NCBI RefSeq assembly: GCF_051622035.1
Contig: NC_135358.1
Span: forward strand, 19,792,001 to 19,856,000
Origin: Arctopsyche grandis
Lineage: Eukaryota; Arthropoda; Insecta; Trichoptera; Hydropsychidae
DNA: 64,000 nucleotides
Reading direction: 5' to 3'
How positions within the stretch are numbered: the stretch's first letter is position 1; every line of letters starts with the position of its first letter. This document shows positions 52,452 to 63,902 of this stretch, in pieces. A model generated the notes under the pieces. That model searched no databases, was not told where the DNA came from, and worked only from the letters and a program-made list of their open reading frames with translations. The position numbers and the translations under genes were made by a program.

Positions 52452-53116
52452 CAGGGATGGCGAACCTAGAGCACGCGTACCCGAGATGGCACGTTTGATA
52501 ATTTGGATGGCACGCGAACGATTTCAAAGTTGAAATGCAATTAATCGAATTTCAATCGAGTTCGATATGGAAACAAAAATGTGTTGATTTGAGAAATAAT
52601 TTGGAAATAATTGAAAGTGATCGCGATTAACGAACATAATTAATAAAAATACAGAAGAAGAAATAATGAGAACTTGGAACGCCGTTCCAGAAATCTTTAG
52701 CGATTTAAAAATAACTAGCGAGGGCAATATTATCAATTTTCTCTTCTACATATGCTTGCGAGTCATTATTTTCAGAAATGAATTTTATAAAAGTAGTTTA
52801 AGAAATAGAATGACTGATGAATCCAGTTGGTCGTGTGTGTTAATTAAAGTGACGAAATATGAACCAGATATTAAGAATTTGTCATCGAATGTACAACAGC
52901 AAAAATGTAATTGATAAATAACTGATGTGTGTTTTTATTAATTATGACTGTATTTTTAAGACACTCTATTGTAATTTTTAGCTTGTAAATAAAATTCAGA
53001 AAAATTATTTTTTTCTATTTCGTTAATTTTTTTTTACTGCTTGGGCACGCCCAACAATCGAGAAATAATATTTGAGGATTTTTAGCTCCCGGACCCAAAA
53101 AGGTTCGCCATCCCAG
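52452..53116 (+). mobile_element. hAT element with perfect 8-bp target duplication
   Basis: Begins CAGGGATGGCGAACCT and ends AGGTTCGCCATCCCAG (the last base mismatches the inverse). The duplication GGTTAGTA lies at 52444-52451 and 53117-53124. It contains a transposase C-terminal remnant (next entry). It is a different hAT family from the CAGTGGCGTA elements. Confidence 0.92.
52666..52914 (+). pseudogene. hAT transposase C-terminal dimerisation remnant
   Basis: An 82-residue open segment beginning MRTWNAVPEIFSDLKITSEG, with FYKSSLRNRMTDESSWSCVL and KVTKYEPDIKNLS. The K-S-x-L-R-N-R-(M/L)-T-D-E-S pattern is the hATC dimerisation core of Charlie/Buster-like transposases as I know them. The N-terminal zinc finger and catalytic RNase-H fold are absent, so it is inactive as a transposase. 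Confidence 0.65.
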
Positions 53117-53124
53117 GGTTAGTA

Positions 53125-54181
53125 GATCGAAATTAATTTTCTTTTTGACGTCGTAAAGGAAATAAATTGAATTCGTTTTATTGGCTTTATTTCGCAGCAG
53201 TAAATTTTTAATTAGAAAAAAATATGAGCTTTCAGAAAAAAAGAGGTAGGTACTATATTTTTTGCTTATTCTTCATACATACACAAATATGTATGTACAT
53301 ATATGTTAAATACTCATATAAACCAAGGCAACGATACGGTTAAAAGATTCGCTCGTCTTCCCATTCACGTCAAGGCCGTCTCGAACATTCGAGGATTACG
53401 TGAACAATTTATAAAGTCCTAACGGAAAGTATTCTGCTGAAAAACATACTTGAAAGCATTTCAGCGATAGTTAAAGTCCACGTAATAGTTTCGACAAAAG
53501 TTTACGAGTCGAGTGCAGTCTCTTGACCCACTGCTCGATAGGTACATTACATACATACTCGTATGTATGTACAAACATACAGTCCCTATACTAGGCGATC
53601 GTCGAGTGCTTCTTTCATTTCCTCTCGGTATCATCTGCGGCTGTTATGTACATCCCTCAGGCACTCCTGGTGATGGAGGAATAGACTCCGAAGAACTGCC
53701 TCGGACACAATTCAGTAATGCTTCCTTCTTCGTCTAAGAACATTCCAGAGCAACTCTTGAACAAGTGTGGCCTTTGAAACCATCCGACGGAAATAGAGAA
53801 CGTGAATATCTCAGTACTTCAAATTCTATGTCAATGGGGTCCAATGAAATAAAAACAAAAATTGATAGTAAAAGAATAAATTTGGGTTTCAATTCTTTGA
53901 CTTCTCATAGAGACGCTTAACTAAGGAAGCTTTTTGTAACAATCCGGAGGGGTCACATTCCAGAGTTACTGGTTGGCCTCAAGATATAAATATAAATATA
54001 TAATACATACATATGTAGATATGTATGTATATACAAAGGTGCCCGAGAGACTGAGAGGAATTCGTTACAAAACTCTGTTTCTACCGATTCTAACCAGAAG
54101 CAATGTCCTTGTGGACTTGCCTTTTTCTAAAGCCATCCGAATGCATACGATTCTGTTAGGCAACATCTTTTAAATGGATTA
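53125..54181. other. non-coding stretch, no gene seen
   Basis: An interval near 53580-53740 is less AT-rich and open on both strands, but no motif or splice pair convinces me. TACATACATATGTA words near 53540-53575 and 54000-54030. Confidence 0.35.
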
Positions 54182-54189
54182 GTTACAAA

Positions 54190-54891
54190 CAGGGCTATGG
54201 AGTCAGATCAAAATTTACCGACTCCAACTCCGACTTTATTTTATGATTCGATTCTGACTCCGACTCAAGTTCAACTTTTCTTTTCAACGTATAAAATTGT
54301 TGGTAATAAAAATATAATAGTGATTTTCAAAATACAAAAAATGAAAGTAATTAAAATAATCATTAAAAATTGACCCAATGTATTGAATAATTGAGTGATA
54401 ATAATCGACATGTAAACATGTAACCCAATTATTGAATTTATTAAGGTATAAATAAAACATAAGTAATATATATAATAGTGTATGTATGTGTATGAATTTC
54501 ATACACAAATAAATCAATGCGAAAATGAGAATAAAAAAAATACGAGACGGAGGAAACAATCGGTAACCCAATTTATTAAATAATTGAGTGATTATAATTG
54601 AGATGTAACCCGATTTATTGAATTTATTAAGGAATATATAAAAAATAAATACATTAATAGTGTAGGTATGTATGTGATGAATTTCATACACAAATAAATC
54701 AATGTGAAAAATGAAAAATTACATCAAAATACCTGCAATTTAACGATTTTATTATAATGTATGTAATTTACTTCAGTAAAATTTGAGACTCAAGTTGACA
54801 CATACCGTAATACTATTAATTAAAGAAAATAATAAAAAGAAGTCGGATTCAGTTGACTTTTTACGACTCCGACTCCGACTCCACAGCCCCG
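54190..54891. mobile_element. non-autonomous hAT element with internal duplication
   Basis: Ends are CAGGGCTATGGAGTC and, read inversely, CGGGGCTGTGGAGTCGGAGT. Subterminal CTCCGACTCC repeats lie at both ends. Flanks are GTTACAAA (54182-54189) and ATTACAAA (54892-54899), an 8-bp duplication with one change. The middle holds two diverged tandem copies of about 180 bp (54365-54535 and 54555-54720), each with TGAATTTCATACACAAATAA. No coding. Confidence 0.85.
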
Positions 54892-54899
54892 ATTACAAA

Positions 54900-56239
54900 C
54901 ACTTATCGATGACTCCATTTTAATTCGCGTCAACGGAATTCGAGCACCCACCAAACACAATATCCCACAAGTACCTGATTTTCCAATCAACGGAAGTTAG
55001 ATCATGTCTCTGTTTTTAGGATAAATTTCATTTCATTATGAAAACAGACCAATCATTTGGAGTGTTCAATTACTGTTCTACAACAGTTTGAAGCTGGTCC
55101 GTCCAAATTTTAAAATAGCAATGTAACTATATGTACATTCGAAATGAGTCAGAAATGGGCACCTTGTTACATTGATGCTATGACAAACGAGTCAAAAACT
55201 CGCACACGCGGGCCAAGTTTAATTAAACATTTGAGTTGTTTCAGTGCGAGGCGTACCCAGTAATAACACACCTACTACATAGTTATTGCAAAGACAATAG
55301 TAAAGCTTGAACCGGAACGACCTGAAGCGAGGCCCTATTTCACCGGTGCTTGATTAAAACAATTCTTCAAGTCGACCAGAGTTATATCGGCGAATCGTTT
55401 GTCTCCTCCGGAGACGCTTAGGTACATATTATACATGGTTTTATATTGTACGTTAGTCTCGTTGTAATCTGTGGATGTCCGAAAAGTGCGTCACCAACAC
55501 ACCCATATGTATTGCTAGAAACCAGTGAGCACAACCAAATCGATTCGCGAGCAATGATAGTAATTAATTATAAGACGTTAGGTGGAAAGTTTCTGCAAAC
55601 CGAATAATGAATGCCCTAAAAAGGTTCATAAGAGTACATAGTAAAAACACGTGTGTACGTGAACCCTCGCATAATTAATGTTTTGCTTGAAACAGTATAC
55701 CAAAATAGGAAATTAATTGCATTTTTAAAAACATAAGTCTATAATTTGTCGAATGGGATTTGATTTTAATGCTCGTTCAACTGGAAGCACGTCTGGGTAA
55801 AATGTTTTCTATTTAGTTTTTAATTGATTGAATTTCATGTATTTAGTTTTTAATTGATTGAATTTCAAGTATTTTGATTGAATTTCATGTGCTTCTCGAC
55901 TTAGCGCTTTAAGTTCAAAAGAGAAATCCCATTTGCATCGTTTAAATTTTGCAAGACCGTTTTGAGATCGAAAAATAGAGCAGCGTGGAATTCACTTGTT
56001 GTGATTTTGTGACTTGGAGCTGGAGGATTTTCCTCCGACTTGATTCTAGAAGCTTCTTGAAGCATTATATAAGTTTTCTCCAACTAAAAACAGAATTTCA
56101 CACACTCTTTGTTCTTTGTTTTTCGCCATCACAAAAAACAAAGTTCAAATATGTACATACAAATGTACGAGAACTGAAAAAATAATGAAGACAAGAATAT
56201 TTCGTATAAGGCGTAGTCCGTAGTAGGAAGTTGATTTAA
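54900..56239. other. non-coding stretch with a short tandem repeat
   Basis: At 55811-55890 a 30-bp unit (ATTTAGTTTTTAATTGATTG plus AATTTCATGT) is present about 2.7 times. Otherwise no gene or element recognised. Confidence 0.45.
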
Positions 56240-56830
56240 TTACAAAAGTGATTTATTTTTATTTTATTTTATTTTATTTATTGAAAAATCAACAGACAAC
56301 AGGATGTAGATATGTATAAAAAAACAAATAGTAAATGTATAATATATGTAACATCCGAGTCCAATAACAGATTTTTATAAAGATTATAAAAAAAATGAAT
56401 ATAAGGAAAACAAATGAAAAAGAAAAGAATAAAGGCTATAACATGACAAAATAAAACATTGCATAATTAAACTATAGTATTAAAATATTGGAAAAAGGTT
56501 ATAAAATAGAATATAAGAAGAAATTGAAATTTACAAATATAAAACAAATGAAAAAGGTAAATACAAAATAAACAAATGAAAAGGAAAAGAATGAAAGCTA
56601 TAACATGATTAAATAGCACATTACATAACGAAACTAAAGTATAAAAATATTGGAAATATTGGAAAAAGGTTATAAAATAGAATAGGAGAAGAAATGAATC
56701 AATCGGTCAAGATTCTCTTGATGTTAGACCTGAATTGATGTAGGGAAATACCAAACAGATCAACCTCATTCCGCTCTCCGTTAAACATACGATAAACGCG
56801 CTGCAGATAAGAATATTGTTGTTTTAACGA
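56240..56830 (-). mobile_element. LINE 3' fragment (Jockey/CR1-like), 5' truncated
   Basis: In minus orientation it ends in an AAAATAAAAT-type tail (plus 56254-56285). A short coding end at about 56830-56700 reads YLQRVYRMFNGERN then EVDLFGISLHQFRSNIKRIL and a stop. This resembles the C-terminus of CR1/Jockey-type polymerases. The 3'UTR holds a tandem duplication of about 160 bp (56405-56530 and 56570-56700; shared GCTATAACATGA and GAAAAAGGTTATAAAATAGA). Confidence 0.6.
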
Positions 56831-56913
56831 TTTTTAAAACCAAGTTTCCGACTATTTTTTGAGTGTTGTATGATTCATTTATACATAATCGGTTTTTTTG
56901 GAATGCTAAAATA

Positions 56914-56919
<6 letters not shown>

Positions 56920-56969
<50 letters not shown>
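56920..56969. repeat. (TA)n microsatellite
   Basis: A 50-bp TA run, followed by CATACATATGTACATATATA. Confidence 0.92.
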
Positions 56970-56973
<4 letters not shown>

Positions 56974-56999
56974 CATATGTACATATATATGAGCCGTTA

Positions 57000-57396
57000 T
57001 ATTTGAAATTGGCGAATAAAATCCACTTTTATTCATTACTCTACCAATAACTGTGCCGAGTGTTGAAAGATTATTCGGTAAATTAAAAATGATTACAGGC
57101 TACAAAAGAAACTCTATCGGACAATCAAAACTAAATAATCTCGCATTACTGGCTATTGTACACAAACAAGCATCAAAAATAGAACTAAATCAACTTATAA
57201 GTGATTTCCCAAATATAATATTAAAGCAAGAGAGAATTTTTTTTAAATCGGTGAGCTTATAATTTATTTTCTTATTAACTCTATTATGAGCATATTTATT
57301 ATGTGCAAATATGTAGTTAAAATTATTTAATTTCATATTTTTAAAAATTTTACGTAATTTTTGCATGAGGGCCCAAAATTTCTAGCTACGCTACTG
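57000..57396 (+). pseudogene. hAT relic, right end only
   Basis: An open segment (57020-57262) encodes LPITVPSVERLFGKLK and SIGQSKLNNLALLAIVHKQA, the hAT dimerisation region. The element ends CTAGCTACGCTACTG at 57396. Both protein and right end (GGGCCCAAAATTTCTAG) match the hAT copy at 35435-36191. The left end is missing; sequence left of about 57000 is microsatellite. Confidence 0.8.
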
Positions 57397-59387
57397 ACTG
57401 GTAGCCTGTAATACGTTTATTCTGCTTTTCCGAGATTCTGAGCATATACATATGTAGAATAAAAGCAGTGAAAACAATTTTTGAATTAAGTGAAACAGAA
57501 ATAGTGTTTTTGAAACTGAAAATTGGACTTCCTCCACTTATAAATATAACGGCTCAAATATTATCTGAAAAAACATATTTATGCTTATACTTTTTCCAGA
57601 TTATCAAAATGAAAAGCTTCATAATTTAAATGAGTTTCAACGCCATAATAGGGTTTCGAAAAGTTATACTTAAAATGGCACATCCGCATTGCGAATTTTA
57701 AGAATAACTCCATTATCTTTAAGCAGTTACATTATCAAAAAATGATCTTTCGAATATAAACATTCCGAAAATGTGAACAAAGGTCTGTAAAGCTAACATT
57801 ATATTGATGAATGCAGTTTATCCCACGACCTATCTGTGAAAATACTAGCGGAATAAGTGTAAATGTAATCAAATTTGAAAACTGTTTTATGAACGTTTTA
57901 ACAATTTTTAAATTTTAAATTAGTATAAGTACTAATTATAAAAGTAGATATGTATTTAATGTTTTGGCTGTTTATCGGTTTTGACGGAAAATTGAAAATC
58001 AGTTTGGTACGCCGCAAACGTTTTTTCCGTTACGATTCGATTAACGACAATAGCAATGATTCGATTACGTTTGAATCAGAAATTCGCTTCCGTTACATCC
58101 GCTCTACGATTGGAAAAATAAACCAATTAATCGGAATGTAAAAGAAAATTGCAAAGGTGAAACGAAAATCTGATGCTAAATATGTATATGTAAGCTCAAA
58201 ATTCAACTGTGTTATAATATAATACATAAGTACACACATATATGTACTGCAAACTTTATCAAACATCTATTAAATTTCAAAAGACGTTCTAATAAGGATA
58301 AGCGACGTGTGTGAAACCAACAAAGATTGATGAGGCATCGATACGATATCTGGCAACCCTGATTAATCACTTCTTAAATGGATCGCAACACCATTTTTGT
58401 TGTTCTACCAGTTTCATCAATCTTCGACACTTTGATATAAACTTTGAGACATAATTATTAATATTCGATAAAAATTTTCTCATCTGTCTGTATTTTTTCG
58501 ACCATTGTGGCGCAATAGGGAGTCCTGTAATGCCACAATTTAAATAAATAAATTACTAGGTAGTCAAATTCGCAACCTCAACCCAAAAACCAACCCAAAA
58601 CATTTTTTTCACAATCTTCAAATACAAATGTTTTAGACTTCGTTGACTGTTTGAATTCATATACACTATGTATTACATAGTACGATGGGTTTGAGTCATT
58701 AAATAACAATATTTTAATTTCTATTCTATTTAGGATAACTTTAGTTCCTACCACTTCTGCTTTAGCACACACTTAAACAATATATAGTGAACACAACAAA
58801 CTACAACTGTTATGTAACATACATTCACGCTTGAGAAAATTCTTCATTAAGTATACAAATTCGTGCATAACCAAGCGTAAGCAGAAATGAAACACCAATA
58901 CACATTACATGTATATAATTTAATGGAAATTTGAATTGATCAGAGAGACAAAGCAAACCGAATATAATTTTTGAACAAGCATATTACGCATTACTCAATC
59001 AGCCCTCTTAGTCATATTTATGTATGTAGATGTTACATGTATGTATTTTCAAAGAGCCATACGCCGATTCCCCAGTCGCCCCATTTACGAACGTGGCAAG
59101 TCTATGAAGGAAAATGGGAAAAACGAGTTTGATAAAAGGTAGGTTTTCCCCAGATGTTTCCATGGACGCCAAAGTGCTGCTGTATATTTGCTGAAAATAG
59201 AGTCACACTGCAGATATAAATAATGGGCAACTACGAGCACATATTATATACACTTAGTGTAATAAAAAAGGAAGTAAACATCATGATACATGACGATATA
59301 ACAAGAAAATCAATGTTTCGTAAATGAGAAATGTCGCTTATTGGGATATTTTCCAAAATTTAAACAGCCGAGATTTCATTTCTACAT
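57397..59387. other. non-coding stretch, with a possible LINE/SINE tail
   Basis: At 58500-58555, GTGGCGCAATAGGGAGTCCT, then GTAATGCC and an (AAAT)n run, resembles the SINE and LINE tails elsewhere in the window. The inverted word AAGATTGATGA occurs at 58324 and as TCATCAATCTT near 58415. No coding signal. Confidence 0.4.
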
Positions 59388-59827
59388 ATCTTCGATCAAT
59401 GTATCTTGCCTGTGATGATGTATGGATGCGAAACTTGGGCATTGAACGCCAGAATGTTGCATACGGTCCAGTACACTCCAATCAGTATGGAACTTTGTGT
59501 GCTTGGTATAACGAGGAAAGGCAGAAAACGGAATATGTGGACTAGAAGTATGACAAAGGTGGTAGTAGTAATGGTGAGAGTAAATAAATTGAAATGGCAA
59601 TGGGCGGGTCACGTAGTTAGAAGAACAGACAATAAGTGGATGAATAAGTGCTCGAATGGTAACCTAGAGAATTTAAAATGGTGCAAGGTGCAAAATGGTT
59701 CGATGAAATCAGAAAAAATGTGTGGAATGAGATGGATGAGTTGCTCAAAACAGAGATGAATAAAAGCGTGTCTGAGAGGCCATCTTCTAGTAGTGGATGG
59801 AAAATGGCTGTGAGTGATGATGATGAT
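59388..59827 (+). pseudogene. RTE 3' fragment with tail
   Basis: Starts at ATCTTCGATCAATG, the same consensus position as the fragment at 32693. It follows the RTE C-terminal coding (TYGCETW-like MYGCETWALNARM, WQWAGHVVRR) to GGCTGTGAGTGATGATGATG at about 59825, so the RTE (TGA)n tail is kept. The frame is broken by several indels. Confidence 0.85.
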
Positions 59828-61221
59828 CAAATACAAATCTTCCTAATTGGAACAGATTTTATTCGAATAAAATAATTAAATTTGTCAATCACATTTAAGA
59901 GGAATGTTTCAAAATTTTGGAATCATGACATATTCTTAGACGGGTAGCCAATGATATGCTGATGTGTGGTGGATTGCATTTTACATCTAAAAAGTTCACA
60001 CTTGCATTTTTTTAATATAATTATCAAACCAAATGTGAAACGAAAAACAATAGCAAAACATATTCTGTGATTTAGCAATTCTGTGTTCAGCACTTAAATT
60101 TTTCATTATACCTTAAATGTATTTACGAGTATTATAAATGCACGTATGTATATAGATTCGAATTAGAAAGTCGCTTAAATTTATTGCGTATTTTACTGAC
60201 TTTTATCAAAATTCTGTAACTTTCTTGATAAATTAATTAAAATACTTTCTAACAAATTCCGAAGGGTGAATTTACATAAAGTCACCGTTTCAACGATTAC
60301 ATTATTTTCAAAAAACCGACAATCTCGTCTCTGGCAAGGTTTAATAAAGTTTTAAAAGAGGAGTTGTACTTACTTTTGTATTTATTTCTCATTCCGAATA
60401 AATGTTAGCCAGTGGGTTGAGATGAGCCTGGGGCGAGGGCAAGAAAATAAGCAACGAACAAATTAAAACAATGGCAAACTTCACAAACACAAATGTTTTT
60501 AATCTTCTCTGAAAATTATGCTGAAAACGAACGGGAGAGGAAAAGTTGTTTTTAATTCATTTCGACGGTTGGTAATCGTTCAAAGTTTGGCCAAAACCCG
60601 AATCGTACACACGAGCACGATCTCTCCGAATCCCTTCTTCTTTTCAGACGATTTAAAATTTCATATTTTAATATTTCTCATTACTCGTTGCGAACTTTCA
60701 GCGAGCAAGCGATATTTTTGTGCTCATTGAAAAATATGTTGGATATTTTTCGAAGTATTTTTAATTGATTTATTTTATTCGAAAAGTAGACGCGGGGTGA
60801 TATGGTTGTATGCGAGGGCGGCTCGCGCTACCGCTAGGGCGGCTGCGGCCGAACTGCCGCCCCTCAACCGATTCCCGCCCCCGCAGACAACCCCCACAAA
60901 CCACCCTTAACCCCTACCCCAATCCTGAACATCAACATGCTATCACTCGCGATAAAAAACAAACCAGAGGGGAAGTTCCTAAAAAATTCGATTGATCCAA
61001 TTAACTCACTAGGGCCACAAAATCACTCACAACATACAAGGGCAGTTCCTTCTATCGGTTCAAAAATCAGTTCTCGTAAAGCGTCCGCTTTTCTTTTTCT
61101 CGCACACGTTGAAGCAAATCAAACGAATTTCACTACCAATACCTAACTCGATTCTTAATTTTTAACAAATCTCTAATTTTATACAGTATGCACATACATA
61201 TGTGCATTTGTATACAATTAT
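59828..61221. other. non-coding stretch with a GC-rich patch
   Basis: At about 60785-60925 the sequence is strongly GC-rich (GGGCGGCTCGCGCTACCGCT, GCCGCCCCTCAACC) against an AT-rich background. Frames here are open but show no motif. A possible minus-strand splice pair (acceptor GCCCTCGCCCCAG near 60432, donor AAAA|GTAAGT at about 60375) encloses sequence with stops, so no exon is called. Confidence 0.4.
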
Positions 61222-61470
61222 TACCGGTCTCCGTGATGGGCCCGAATGTGAAACGCCAAAAACGCAAATATCTGAAGGCAAAGATCGAAAATCTAAAGAT
61301 CCTAAGTCAAAAGATCAAAAAAAAGGGTGCATGGTAAACGGTACATACTCACTTAATTTGCGCGAGCAGATTTTGATCTATCGACTTAAGATCTTTCGAT
61401 TTTCGATCTTTGCCTTCCAATAGTTGCGTTTTCGGGCATTTCACATTCGTGCCCGTGAGGTAGACCCAAT
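61222..61470. mobile_element. foldback element with ~95-bp arms
   Basis: The left arm (about 61226-61320, with GGCAAAGATCGAAAATC) is imperfectly inverted in the right arm (about 61371-61466, with GATTTTCGATCTTTGCC). The 50-bp spacer contains CTCACTTAATTTGCGCGAGC, the sequence that opens the hairpin at 14799. The sequence at 14920-15065 matches the left half of this element inverted. No coding. Confidence 0.8.
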
Positions 61471-61487
61471 TTTTACATATGTATAAT

Positions 61488-61939
61488 CAGGGGCGTCATT
61501 TGTGGAGGGGCTGGGGCGGGCTGCCCCCCCCTAGATTTGAACGAGACTATCCACGTTGTTGAATGTATTATTATGAATTTGAATTAAAATACTAAACCAA
61601 CAAAAATAGAATATTTAAATTCTTTAGAACATATATTTAGGTATCAACACGTCGATTTTTCCCAGAAAAAAAATGTTAACTCCCAAATATATTTTGTTTT
61701 GTTGCATATCTTGCTTTGAAAAATATTTATAAAACTCGCTTATGATTTAAAATTATTTTAATATTAATTTTATTGATAAAAATATATAAATAAAAAAAAA
61801 TTAAAAAAATATATGTAGCTAAAATCCATATACACTCCTTTTTTAATATAATACACCCCCCCCCCCCTACCTAGAAAGTAATTCCTTATTGGTCAAAAAT
61901 TTTATCCCCCCACTGGGAAAAGCTGAAATGACGCTCCTG
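61488..61939. mobile_element. hAT-type MITE with perfect 8-bp target duplication
   Basis: Ends are CAGGGGCGTCATTTG and its near-inverse TGAAATGACGCTCCTG. The duplication TGTATAAT lies at 61480-61487 and 61940-61947. C runs lie inside both ends (CTGCCCCCCCC and CACCCCCCCCCCC). The interior is AT-rich and non-coding. It inserted just right of the foldback element. Confidence 0.9.
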
Positions 61940-61947
61940 TGTATAAT

Positions 61948-62170
61948 CATAGTTTAAAATGATTGTATGCAATTACTTTTTCTTAATCAGATAGGAAATA
62001 TGTATGTACATAAGTACAATATATTAATAATACCTCATTTTGATTAATTTGACAGTAAACAAACTTTAAATGTGAATTCCTATTGGTTGATGAACTATAT
62101 TAATATTTATTTACAAAACAAACATACTTGACATTACAACTTTTGTCAAAACACCGGTCATATATTTACA
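61948..62170. other. non-coding stretch
   Basis: AT-rich; nothing recognised. Confidence 0.3.
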
Positions 62171-62374
62171 TCTAATATATAATTTCGAAAGAGACTTTGT
62201 ATGTATGTTTGTTTGGTTGATTCGATTTAATTAAAAATCAAATGAATATTCAAATAAATTTAAATAAAATAAAACTATTGAAATAAATTTGATAAAATGT
62301 TTACTATTAAATTGGCAATTTTTAAGCGGTTTATATTACAAATACCGAACGAACCCAGGTAAACCCACCACTAT
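62171..62374 (+). mobile_element. short non-autonomous Helitron, plus orientation
   Basis: Starts A|TCTAATATATAATTTCG at 62171, followed by AAAGAGACTTTGTATG. It ends in TTACAAATACCGAACGAACC and AGGTAAAC, with a degenerate CTAT near 62371-62374 in place of CTRR. Its ends match those of the copies at 7160-7800 and 63188-63397. Confidence 0.7.
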
Positions 62375-63187
62375 TCACTTGAAATGAATTATATTCAAAA
62401 AGTATGTAATATAATTCATTTCAAGGTTGTTTTAGGTTTTTGAGCTCTTTTTCCTATTATGCTGTACATTAACATTAGAATAATATAATACTATCATGAC
62501 TAACCAAATTAAATTAAAATTGAAAAAATAGAAAATTATCAGTAGATCAGTAGCTATTAAAATAGATATAAGATGTATTGTGAACATAATTTCGTAATAA
62601 AAAGCATTTAAAAATCAAAAAAATTTGCTGTATTCTAAAATGTTCATGCCTATCATACATATATACACATAAATTTCAGGCCAATTTATTTAGTGGCCTA
62701 GAAGACAAAAAATAAAATGAAAAGTAATAGATTAAACAAATGCGTTGAGGAACCTGATAGTCATTTAATTTCTTCTGCAATGAGATCAGCATGTTAATAC
62801 ATGCCATTACTATGTAAAGATCAAATAAAACCCCAATCCCCCCCAACTACAGTTACAGCAAACGTTTGAATTGCCAAACTACAGCCCAAGGGCCAAAAAT
62901 CAGACTGTAGTTACGACCATTTTTGTCTGGCCTACAAGCGAATCTCAATTCACAGGAATTTCTCCAAAAGCATAAATGGCAAACATTAACTTCAATAATG
63001 TCTAGAATGTTTAAATAAAATGTGATATCTGACCAGAAATGGTCCTCCCAGTACTTACATTATTCCTATTTGATCCTCATCCTAAGTTTGGAGACTGTTC
63101 TTCACAAATACATTACTCTTATTGGTCATAATAAGAATCGCATACTTTTCTTCCTACTGACATGCCAACCAAAATAAGGATTTTATA
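62375..63187. other. non-coding stretch
   Basis: Contains inverted words CTACAGTTACAG (62847) and GACTGTAGTTACG (62902), possibly a small decayed MITE. No gene seen. Confidence 0.35.
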
Positions 63188-63397
63188 GTCAAATTACCCG
63201 GCTTCGATCGGTATTTTTAATATTAACAGCTTAAACATGGCAAAACAATCTAATAGTTTTTTTATTAAATTTATTTGAATCGAAAAAAAAAAATTAACGA
63301 TGTCGATATCGTCGTCATAGAAACTTTGATTTGTTTTCGATGTCCCCAACAAACCTTACATACATAGTTACAGTCTCTTTCGAAATTATATATTAGA
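63188..63397 (-). mobile_element. short non-autonomous Helitron, minus orientation
   Basis: On the minus strand it begins TCTAATATATAATTTCG at 63397 and continues AAAGAGACTG. It ends with GATCGAAGCCGGGTAA and a degenerate CTAT near 63188. The ATGTTTAAGCTGTTAATATT segment matches the Helitron at 7160-7800. Confidence 0.65.
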
Positions 63398-63702
63398 CAT
63401 GTTATTTCTTCTGTAACTACTGAATGCAAAATATGTAAGTCCACATACAAACATTTGTTAAAGGTTTTCCAATTCATCATTTTGTTTTTCGTTGATTAAT
63501 AAATAAAAACAAAAATAAATGCCAAAAACAGAAAATATGTTCAGAAAATAATATAATGCATTGGTTTAATTTACATGATACAAAAATAAATTACATACAT
63601 CTACACATACAAATTAAAAGTTATTTTATAATATGTATATATTATGTTGGCGGCTAAATAAATTAAAAAAAACTTCTATAAGACAAAAACACAATTTTCA
63701 TA
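63398..63702. other. non-coding stretch
   Basis: AT-rich region downstream of the poly(A) signal of the minus-strand gene at the right edge. Nothing recognised. Confidence 0.3.
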
Positions 63703-63719
63703 ATTCTGTAAAATATAAA

Positions 63720-63902
63720 TTTATTTAAAATTGTAAATACAGAAAGAGCCCCTATTTAATAGCACAATCGATGTTCCACAATTGGTATAATGTATGTCAA
63801 AGTATGAGAGAGAGTACAAAAAATTTGATGTTGGATAAATAGCCACAGCCGTTAGTCGGTACAACAAGACGGCTGAGGCAAAACAGGAAGTCGTAATACT
63901 GA
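63720..63902 (-). terminator. 3'UTR and poly(A) signal of the right-edge gene
   Basis: On the minus strand, about 180 nt after the stop codon at 63905-63903, AATAAA occurs (plus-strand TTTATT at 63720-63725), followed by T-rich sequence. This fits a short 3'UTR. Confidence 0.45.

Noticed and set aside
53513..53737. Open frame ending GTPGDGGIDSEELPRTQFSN
   Set aside because: Looks protein-like but lacks a matching splice pair. The opposite strand is equally open.
60375..60432. Minus-strand segment between a good acceptor and GTAAGT
   Set aside because: All three frames contain stop codons. It could only be a UTR exon and has no other support.
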